Shown piece after piece: positions 6,324 to 10,824 of a DNA stretch of 10,824 bases. How positions within the stretch are numbered: the first letter of the stretch is position 1; each line of letters begins with the position of its first letter. The stretch is from a bacterium (GTDB taxonomy: Bacteria > JAUVQV01 > DATDCY01). The DNA is taken from positions 1 to 10,824 of the forward strand of contig DATDCY010000038.1 of the NCBI GenBank assembly GCA_036524115.1, written 5' to 3'. The position numbers and the translations under genes are program-made. The notes under the pieces are model-generated. The model was not told where the DNA came from. It worked only from the letters and a program-made list of their open reading frames with translations, and searched no databases.

Positions 6324-6904
6324 GCGCGGCCCGCTCCAGCGCCGGCTTCACCCTCGTCGAGTTGCTGGTGTCGCTCGCGCTCACCGCGCTGCTGCTCGCG
6401 TTGGCCGCGCCGTTCGCCGGCGCCCAGAAGCGGCTCTGGGAGCGCCAGGAGGAGGCGCGGGAGGCGCGCCGCTCGCTCGTCGGCGCCATCGCATGGGTGA
6501 CCCGCGATCTCGAGCAGGCCGGCTACCACGCGGACGGACCGCCGCTGCGGGAACTCGCGGCCGAGACGCTGGCGTACGTCCTTTCGCGGGACGAGCAGGA
6601 CCCGGCGGGCTTCTCCCCGGCGAACCGCCGGCTGGTCACGGTCTGGCTCGACGGCGGCGACCTCAAGTACCGGATCCAGGCGCCGCAGCCGCCCCCGGCC
6701 GCCGGGTGGGAACGCGGGAGCACGCAGGTGCTCGCCTCGGGCCTGACGGGCATGTGCTGCCGCGGTCTCGACGCGGCGGGCGACGAGGCGACGGACCCGG
6801 CGTCCGCCGCCTCGGTCGAGTGCACGTTCAGCGGCGCCGATCTGCGCGCCGAGCGCGTGCTGGTGCGCCTGCGCACGGCCGCGCGGAGGCTGGCGGCGCC
6901 GTGA
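6320..6904 (+). CDS. pilW: PilW-type minor prepilin
   Basis: A 194-residue prepilin with GTG start at 6320 overlapping the pilV-like stop as GTGA. The leader MSAARSSAG is cleaved before FTLVELLVSLALTALLLALA, with Phe1 and Glu5 present. The helix continues amphipathically (QKRLWERQEEAREARRSLVG), then IAWVTRDLEQAGYHADG, the pattern seen in PilW and GspJ, where a conserved Arg-Asp-(Leu/Ile) segment leads into the globular domain. Cysteines in MCCRG and ECTFSG may form disulfides in the periplasm. It belongs to the same tip-initiation complex as its neighbours. It overlaps the pilX-like gene by 4 nt (GTGA). The family call is secure from position and N-terminus; the globular part is too divergent to say more. 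Confidence 0.85.
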   Translation: MSAARSSAGFTLVELLVSLALTALLLALAAPFAGAQKRLWERQEEAREARRSLVGAIAWVTRDLEQAGYHADGPPLRELAAETLAYVLSRDEQDPAGFSPANRRLVTVWLDGGDLKYRIQAPQPPPAAGWERGSTQVLASGLTGMCCRGLDAAGDEATDPASAASVECTFSGADLRAERVLVRLRTAARRLAAP

Positions 6905-8073
6905 AGCCCCCGTGCGAGCGCGGCAGCGCGCTGATCCCCGCCGTGGGCATCCTCGCCGCGCTCACGGTGCTCGCGTTGATGTCGGTGATGGCCGGCGGCG
7001 CCGATCTGGTCCTCTCCACGCGCCTGGCGCGCTCGCGCGCGGCCTTCTACGCCGCGGAGTCGGCGCTGGAGAGCGCGCTCGCGGAGATCTCGGGGGACGG
7101 GGCGGTCCCGGACGCGTGCTTTCGCGACCCGTGGCCGGCGCCGGGCCTGCCGGTGCGCCGCTGGCGCGACGGCGCGTGGTCGTGTGAGCGGTCCGTTGCG
7201 CTCCTGCCGGACCTGGCCGACGCCGACGGCGACCCGGCGACACCCGTGGTCCTCTTCAACCGCGCATTCGGCTACCCCGACTCGCCGCGGCAGCGCGGCG
7301 GCTATCCCGTGCTGCAGGTCGTCGTGTCCGCCTCCGACGGCGGCGGGGCCAGGGCGATCGCCGCCGAAGTGGCGCCGGTGACCTGTTCCCCGCGCCTCGA
7401 CACCGCGTGGACCGCCGCCGGCGCGCTGGCGCTTGCGGGCGACGTCCGCGTGGGCGGCTCCTCGCCGGCTGTCGTCAGCCGCGCCGGCGTCGCCCTCGCC
7501 GACGGGGCCGCAATCGAGGGCGGGACCGTCACGGAACCGGCCCTCGCGCTCCCCGGCGACGTGCTCGGCATCCTCGCGCCCGGTGCGACGCTGGCGCGCC
7601 TCGATGAACTCCCGGAGCCGTCCCCCGGCGCGCCGCCGCGCGGGGTCCTCTGGTCGCGCGGGAACTACTCCGGGCCGCTCGCGGGGGAGGGGATCCTCGT
7701 CGTCCACAACCCCGCGTTCGACCCCGTCCGGCACGAGGCGTCCCGGCGCGCGCTGGAGGATGGGGTCTTCGGCGAGGACTACGATCCGGCGTACTCGCAC
7801 CTCGATCCCTCGCGCCAGCCGGCGCGGCTCGAGATGATGCTCGGCGGCGAGTTCCGCGGCGTGATCGTCGCGGACACCCTGGGCGTCTGCGCCGCCGGCT
7901 TCACGCTCAGCGGCGGCCTCGTCACCCTGACGCGCTCGCCGCAGGACGTCCGCGGCGACGCCCCGCTGCGCGTAGTCCACGACCGCGGTGCGATCGAGGC
8001 GGCCGGCCGCGGTCCGCTGCGCCACCTGGTCGGCTTCCGGCCGCTGTCCGCCGTGCCGGAGCCGGCGCGATGA
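6901..8073 (+). CDS. pilX: PilX-type minor pilin with long C-terminal domain
   Basis: A 390-residue protein starting at GTG 6901, overlapping pilW. The N-terminus ERGSALIPAVGILAALTVLALMSVMAGG matches the PilX N-terminal family in shape: Arg-Gly, then a hydrophobic helix lacking Glu5, then SRAAFYAAESALESALAEI, the AA-E-S signature of PilX. The first 19 of those N-terminal residues start at residue 7. The protein is about twice the usual PilX length. The extra C-terminal part has glycine-rich beta segments (GDVRVGGSS, GEGILVVHNP, GGEFRGVIVADTL, AGFTLSGGLVTLT), which resemble the beta-rich C-termini of long PilX-like proteins in deltaproteobacteria. Cysteines (DACF, WSCER, VTCSP, GVCAAG) may form disulfides. 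The stop overlaps the radC start as ATGA, where pilY1 would be expected. Confidence 0.8.
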   Translation: MKPPCERGSALIPAVGILAALTVLALMSVMAGGADLVLSTRLARSRAAFYAAESALESALAEISGDGAVPDACFRDPWPAPGLPVRRWRDGAWSCERSVALLPDLADADGDPATPVVLFNRAFGYPDSPRQRGGYPVLQVVVSASDGGGARAIAAEVAPVTCSPRLDTAWTAAGALALAGDVRVGGSSPAVVSRAGVALADGAAIEGGTVTEPALALPGDVLGILAPGATLARLDELPEPSPGAPPRGVLWSRGNYSGPLAGEGILVVHNPAFDPVRHEASRRALEDGVFGEDYDPAYSHLDPSRQPARLEMMLGGEFRGVIVADTLGVCAAGFTLSGGLVTLTRSPQDVRGDAPLRVVHDRGAIEAAGRGPLRHLVGFRPLSAVPEPAR

Positions 8074-8744
8074 GCACGATGATCGACGCGCCCCGCGAGC
8101 TGCTCGCGCGCGACGGCGCGGCCACGCTCTCGGACGCACAGTTGCTGGGCCTGTTGCTGCGCACCGGCGCGCGTGGGCCCGGGAACAGCGCGGTCGAGAT
8201 CGGCACCGGCCTGCTGGCGCGGCACGGCGGGATTGTTGGCCTCGACCGGGCGACCTTCCGGGAGCTGTGCACCGAGCGCGGGCTGGGGCCGGCCAAGGCC
8301 GCGGGGCTGATGGCGGCGCTCGAGCTGGGGCGCCGGCTGGTCGCCGGGGACGCCCGCCAGCGGCCACGGCTGACCTCGAGCCGCGAGGTCGCCGGCCTCT
8401 ACACGCCGCGCCTGTTCAACCTGCCGCGCGAGGTCTTCATCGCGGTCCTGCTGAACGCGCGCAACGAGGTGATCCGCGAGATCACGATCGCCGTGGGCTG
8501 CCTCACCGGGAGCCTCGTGCACCCGCGCGAGCTCTTCCAGCCGGCGGTGCGCGATTCGGCAGCGGCGCTGATCCTCGTGCACAACCACCCGAGCGGCGAT
8601 CCCACGCCGAGCCCGGAGGACGTCCAGCTCACGGAGCGGCTGGTCGAGGCCGGCCGCATCCTCGGCATCCGCGTCCTGGACCACGTGGTCGTGGCGCAGG
8701 GCGGCTACGCGAGTCTCATGGACCGCAGGAGTCAGTCCAATTGA
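8070..8744 (+). CDS. radC: RadC-family JAB/JAMM protein
   Basis: A 224-residue protein, close to E. coli RadC in length. The N-terminal part holds LSDAQLLGLLLRTG (20-33) and a helix-hairpin-helix GLGPAKAAGL (71-80). The C-terminal JAMM-like metalloprotease fold has Glu121 (LPREVFIAVLLN), H171 and H173 in HNHPSGDPTPSPED, and D184, so the putative zinc-site residues are all present. The family was first linked to DNA repair, a claim later questioned; its biochemical role is unsettled. In Streptococcus and Haemophilus radC is part of the competence regulon, though not shown to be essential for transformation. Here the ATG overlaps the pilX stop (ATGA) with GGAG 9 bp upstream, so it is translationally coupled to the pilins. 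Confidence 0.95.
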   Translation: MSTMIDAPRELLARDGAATLSDAQLLGLLLRTGARGPGNSAVEIGTGLLARHGGIVGLDRATFRELCTERGLGPAKAAGLMAALELGRRLVAGDARQRPRLTSSREVAGLYTPRLFNLPREVFIAVLLNARNEVIREITIAVGCLTGSLVHPRELFQPAVRDSAAALILVHNHPSGDPTPSPEDVQLTERLVEAGRILGIRVLDHVVVAQGGYASLMDRRSQSN

Positions 8745-8792
8745 GCGCCTGCGGTGGCCCCGGCAAGATGCACGGCGGCCGGACGCCGGGAA

Positions 8793-8827
8793 TTGCGCTT
8801 CAGGAACATGTACGCTATCCTGTACGC
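8793..8827 (+). promoter_or_regulatory. yefM promoter with YefM-YoeB operator (two TGTACG cores)
   Basis: TTGCGC (8793-8798) and TATCCT (8816-8821) are spaced by 17 bp. The -10 hexamer lies between two copies of TGTACGC (8809-8815 and 8821-8827). The GTAC centres are 12 bp apart, the same spacing described for the TGTACA cores of the E. coli yefM-yoeB operator. The complex would bind here and repress its own promoter. The predicted start is near 8828, 3 nt before the yefM ATG. Confidence 0.65.
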
Positions 8828-8830
8828 ATC

Positions 8831-9082
8831 ATGAAGGCGATCACCTACACGAGGGCGCGCGAAAAGCTGGCCGACACCATCGACGAGGTCTGCGAGCACC
8901 ACGATCCCGTGATCATCACGAAGCGCCGCGACCGGGCCGTCGTGATGATCGCCCTCGACGACTACGAGTCGTTGAGGGAGACCTCCTACCTGCTGCGCAG
9001 TCCGCGCAACGCCCGTCGCCTGCTCGAGTCCATCAGGGACCTCGCCGAAGGCAAAGGCAGGGCGCGGGCGCTTCTCGAGTGA
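8831..9082 (+). CDS. yefM: YefM antitoxin (Phd/YefM family)
   Basis: An 83-residue antitoxin, the same length as E. coli YefM. The N-terminal DNA-binding half reads MKAITYTRAREKL with Arg10 at the position used for operator contact. The middle PVIITKRRDRAVVMIALDDY is the family core, and the C-terminal toxin-binding part LRETSYLLRSPRNARRLLES (49-68) is nearly the same as in E. coli. It should neutralise YoeB and, with it, repress the promoter just upstream. The ATG at 8831 has no Shine-Dalgarno sequence. The stop overlaps the toxin GTG by 4 nt (GTGA), the normal antitoxin-first order with coupled translation. It follows radC by 86 bp but has its own promoter. Confidence 0.96.
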   Translation: MKAITYTRAREKLADTIDEVCEHHDPVIITKRRDRAVVMIALDDYESLRETSYLLRSPRNARRLLESIRDLAEGKGRARALLE

Positions 9083-9333
9083 AGATCGTCTTCTCGGAGC
9101 AGGCCTGGGAAGATTACCTGTTCTGGCAGAAGGCCGACAAGCGGCGCTTGAGGCGGATCAACTCCCTGCTCCGCGAAATCTGCCGCGATCCCTGGCGGGG
9201 GGCGGGCAAGCCGGAAGCGCTGCGGCACGCGCTGGCAGGCTGGTGGTCGCGCCGGATCGATGACGAGCACCGCGTCGTCTACAAGGTCGAAGGCGATGCG
9301 CTCCTCGTCGCGCAGCTGCGCTACCACTACTGA
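9079..9333 (+). CDS. yoeB: YoeB toxin, ribosome-dependent mRNA endonuclease
   Basis: An 84-residue toxin exactly the length of E. coli YoeB. Conserved landmarks include SEQAWEDYLFWQ, a basic helix KRRLRRIN, GKPEALRH, WWSRRIDDEHRVVY and the terminal RYHY. The residues known to matter for RNA cleavage are all present at the same numbers: E46, R65, H83 and Y84. It should therefore be active: bound to the 70S A site it cuts mRNA near start codons when free of YefM. It starts at GTG 9079 inside the yefM stop and has no ribosome binding site of its own, so its synthesis probably depends on yefM translation. Nothing suggests decay or truncation. Confidence 0.97.
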   Translation: MKIVFSEQAWEDYLFWQKADKRRLRRINSLLREICRDPWRGAGKPEALRHALAGWWSRRIDDEHRVVYKVEGDALLVAQLRYHY

Positions 9334-9377
9334 GAGGGCGATCTTCCCCTCGCCGGGCGGCTGCGGGGTGCGACGGC

Positions 9378-10517
9378 CTAGGGGATCAGCCCTTTGATCA
9401 CACCGGCGGTCCGCGCCCAGGTGAAGCGCGCCACGTGCTCCTCCGCGCGACGTGCGAAGTCCGCCGCCGGCTCGCTCTCGATGGTCCGCCGCAGCGCCTC
9501 GGCGATGGACTCGGCGCTCAGCGGGTCGCAGTAGACGGGCAGGTCACCGCCGGCCTCGCGCAGCGCGCCGATGTCCGCGGCCACCACGCGGGTGCCGCAG
9601 GCGAGCGCCTCGAGCAGCGGCATGCCGAAGCCCTCGTGCAGCGAGGGCAGCACGGAGCAGCGCGCCCCGGAGTAGAGGTCGACGACCTCCGCGTCCTCGA
9701 CGTAGCGCTCCGGGCGGACGATGCGGCAGCCGTCGCGCCGCGCCGCCGCGATCGCCTCGAGGATCGGGCCGTTGAGCCAGCCGCCCCCGCCGACGAGGAC
9801 GAGCGAGCAGCGGCGGGTGAGCGCCTCCGGCAGGGCGCGGAAGGCCTGGACGAGCCGCAGCAGGTTCTTGCGCGGCTCGATGTTGCCGACGAAGAGGACG
9901 TACTCCCCCTCGATCCCGAGCGCTGCCTTGGTCGCGGCCACGCGCGCCGGATCGCTGCGCCGGTACAGCGCGCGGTCGACGCCGTTGTAGGCGACGACGA
10001 TCCTTGCCGGATCGACGTGCAGGTCCTCCGCGATCTCGCGCTTCGCCGTCTCCGAGACCGTGACGATCCAGGTCGCGCGCCCGACCCACGTCGGCACGTT
10101 CCGGCTGAGGTAGCGCAGGTTCGACGGCTCGACGGTCCCGGGGTGGCGCACGAAGGCGACGTCGTGGATGTAGGTGATCGACGGGGAGAACACGAGCGGC
10201 CAGTTGGCGAAGTTGGTGAAGAGATACGCGCCGCGGCCCAGCAGCAGGTCCATCGGCGGCAGCACGCGGTAGCGGATGAGCCTGACGAGCACCCGCCCGG
10301 GCACCGGGATGCGCTCCGGTGCGACCGTCGCCGGGAAGTTCCAGCGGGCGAGGCGGGTCGTCAGCCACGCGGGGGCGACGAGATGGATCTCGTGCGCGGC
10401 GGTGAACGCCTCGTCGCGGGAGAGTTCGTCGATCAGGTGGTAGGTGGCGTGGCCGACGCCGCTGAGGTGGGGGTCGATGAGGGGCCCGGCATCGACGAAC
10501 AGCCGCTTCTTCCCCAC
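9378..10517 (-). CDS. GT4-family glycosyltransferase (GT-B fold)
   Basis: A 379-residue retaining glycosyltransferase of the GT4/Glycos_transf_1 type. The N-terminal acceptor half has SGVGHATYHLIDEL (19-32), the counterpart of the family glycine loop, and IHDVAFVRHP (118-127). The C-terminal donor half has VSETAKREI (154-162), YNGVD (177-181), VGNIEPRKNL (210-219), whose Arg-Lys contacts the nucleotide-sugar phosphates, and EGFGMPLLE (E295 and E303), the E-x7-E signature. Relatives are mannosyl- or rhamnosyltransferases that build O-antigen, capsule or exopolysaccharide; the actual sugar cannot be told from sequence. The GTG at 10515-10517 has GGGAGGGAG about 8 bp upstream. No signal or membrane span, so probably cytoplasmic or peripheral. 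It stands alone, convergent with yoeB. Confidence 0.92.
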   Translation of the reverse strand: MGKKRLFVDAGPLIDPHLSGVGHATYHLIDELSRDEAFTAAHEIHLVAPAWLTTRLARWNFPATVAPERIPVPGRVLVRLIRYRVLPPMDLLLGRGAYLFTNFANWPLVFSPSITYIHDVAFVRHPGTVEPSNLRYLSRNVPTWVGRATWIVTVSETAKREIAEDLHVDPARIVVAYNGVDRALYRRSDPARVAATKAALGIEGEYVLFVGNIEPRKNLLRLVQAFRALPEALTRRCSLVLVGGGGWLNGPILEAIAAARRDGCRIVRPERYVEDAEVVDLYSGARCSVLPSLHEGFGMPLLEALACGTRVVAADIGALREAGGDLPVYCDPLSAESIAEALRRTIESEPAADFARRAEEHVARFTWARTAGVIKGLIP

Positions 10518-10551
10518 GAGTCCGCTCCCTCCCCGAAACCGGCGTTGACCG

Positions 10552-10593
10552 GGCGCCAGTTTTTCTTCCGGCGCCCGGGTTTGTCAAGGCGCC
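10552..10593. repeat. Three GGCGCC palindromes at exact 18-bp intervals
   Basis: GGCGCC occurs at 10552-10557, 10570-10575 and 10588-10593, each 18 bp from the next. The first two are the core of a perfect 9-bp inverted repeat CCGGGCGCC (10549-10557) / GGCGCCCGG (10570-10578). Units two and three also share a terminal CAA. They interleave with the candidate promoter of the glycosyltransferase, so an operator is one reading. Confidence 0.45.
10558..10587 (-). promoter_or_regulatory. Candidate promoter of the glycosyltransferase gene
   Basis: The minus strand has a perfect -35 hexamer TTGACA (10582-10587), then 18 bp, then AAAACT (10558-10563), a poor -10. A weak -10 with a perfect -35 suggests either low basal activity or help from an activator. 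The leader would be about 34 nt. Confidence 0.4.
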
Positions 10594-10668
10594 GGGGCCG
10601 AGCAACGTGGCGAGCGTCAGCGCCGGGAGTTGAAGCGGCGTCGCGCCGCGCGCGTCCATGCCGCGCGT

Positions 10669-10698
10669 TTGAGACCGCGCCGCCGGGGGCTGTATCCT
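10669..10698 (+). promoter_or_regulatory. Candidate hrpB promoter placing the transcript start at the ATG
   Basis: TTGAGA (10669-10674) and TATCCT (10693-10698) are 18 bp apart. Transcription would start near 10705, one base before the ATG at 10706, so the transcript would be leaderless. No ribosome binding site is visible, which agrees. Confidence 0.5.
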
Positions 10699-10705
10699 GT
10701 CGGGA

Positions 10706-10824
10706 ATGACGACGCTCCAGCTTCCGGTCGACGAGGCGCTGCCGCGGCTGGCGGACGCGCTGGCGCGGCGGGGGACCGCCGTGCTCACCGCCCCGCCGGG
10801 CGCCGGCAAGACCACCCGCGTGCC
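10706..10824 (+). CDS. hrpB: HrpB, ATP-dependent helicase (DEAH family), N-terminal fragment
   Basis: The first 39 complete codons of a gene cut off by the window end. The start reads [20 protein letters not shown], and a Walker A motif APPGAGKTT follows at residues 29-37. The combination LPVDEALP, about 15 residues, then [12 protein letters not shown] is the standard opening of bacterial HrpB, a large (about 800-residue) DEAH-box protein related to HrpA. The cellular role of HrpB is poorly defined; by homology it is a nucleic-acid-dependent ATPase. It is divergent from the glycosyltransferase gene and starts at the only in-frame ATG. Everything beyond Walker A lies outside the window, so intactness cannot be judged. 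Confidence 0.85.
   Translation, partial: MTTLQLPVDEALPRLADALARRGTAVLTAPPGAGKTTRV

Larger units (their letters stand above)
10518..10705. other. Divergent intergenic region between glycosyltransferase and hrpB, no gene seen
   Basis: These 188 bp hold the glycosyltransferase ribosome binding site and promoter, the GGCGCC array and the hrpB promoter. The part from 10594 to 10668 shows no convincing coding or structural feature beyond high GC. Confidence 0.5.

Noticed and set aside
6523-8367. Minus-strand open frame (614 codons) opposite pilW, pilX and radC
   Set aside because: Low-complexity Arg/Ala/Gly translation with no motif, antisense to three genes whose families are clear.
8759-8790. 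Terminator after radC from CCCGGC/GCCGGG
   Set aside because: A 6-bp stem with a 20-nt loop and no T-run after it. In sequence this GC-rich such pairings arise by chance.
8831-9333. Toxin-antitoxin pair as evidence of a mobile island
   Set aside because: No integrase, insertion sequence, tRNA or flanking direct repeats are visible, and base composition looks like that of the neighbours. Past transfer remains possible but is not supported here.
9334-9377. Bidirectional terminator between the convergent yoeB and glycosyltransferase genes
   Set aside because: Only weak 5-bp stems can be drawn (GGCGA/TCGCC at 9337-9341 and 9350-9354, or GAGGG/CCCTC), with no T-tract on either strand. This is not enough to call a terminator.

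Overview
This is a very GC-rich window (roughly 70% G+C by eye) from a Gram-negative bacterium. The Gram-negative assignment rests on an OmpA-like lipoprotein, type IV minor pilins, a periplasmic FecR-domain protein and a CHASE2/HD-GYP sensor. The gene mix fits a deltaproteobacterial-type lineage (Desulfuromonadota or Myxococcota-like), but that is inference from gene content and I cannot name a species. GTG starts are common: seven of the thirteen genes with a visible start use one.

Layout. (1) Bases 1-3239, minus strand: a tight signalling operon, read right to left as FecR-domain protein, OmpA-like lipoprotein, CHASE2-HD-GYP protein, then the first codons of a further secreted protein cut off by the window edge. 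(2) Bases 3325-5082, minus strand: a DEAD-box RNA helicase followed 21 bp later by a glycine-rich RRM protein. A good sigma70-type promoter and an approximately 88-nt leader lie upstream. (3) Bases 5083-5413: a divergent control region with that promoter, two overlapping hairpins and a sigma54-like motif facing the pilin genes. (4) Bases 5414-8744, plus strand: four minor-pilin genes (FimT/GspH, PilV, PilW, PilX) and radC, each overlapping the next by 4-11 nt. (5) Bases 8793-9333: a YefM-YoeB toxin-antitoxin pair with its operator. (6) Bases 9378-10517, minus strand: a GT4 glycosyltransferase. (7) From 10706, plus strand: the start of the HrpB helicase, truncated by the window end.

How the genes work together. 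The FecR/OmpA/CHASE2-HD-GYP genes look like an envelope-sensing unit with c-di-GMP hydrolysis as output. The pilin operon is the most interesting part. Its first pilin carries a C-terminal GRVR sequence matching the GRxR DNA-binding motif of FimT, and its last gene is radC, where pilY1 would normally sit. Together these suggest a DNA-uptake role (inference). The helicase and RRM protein form a likely RNA-remodelling pair. Several operon-leading genes (yefM, hrpB, possibly fimT) lack a Shine-Dalgarno sequence and have a promoter-like element placed so that the transcript would begin at or within a few bases of the start codon. I see no CRISPR array, tRNA, rRNA, insertion sequence or phage gene.
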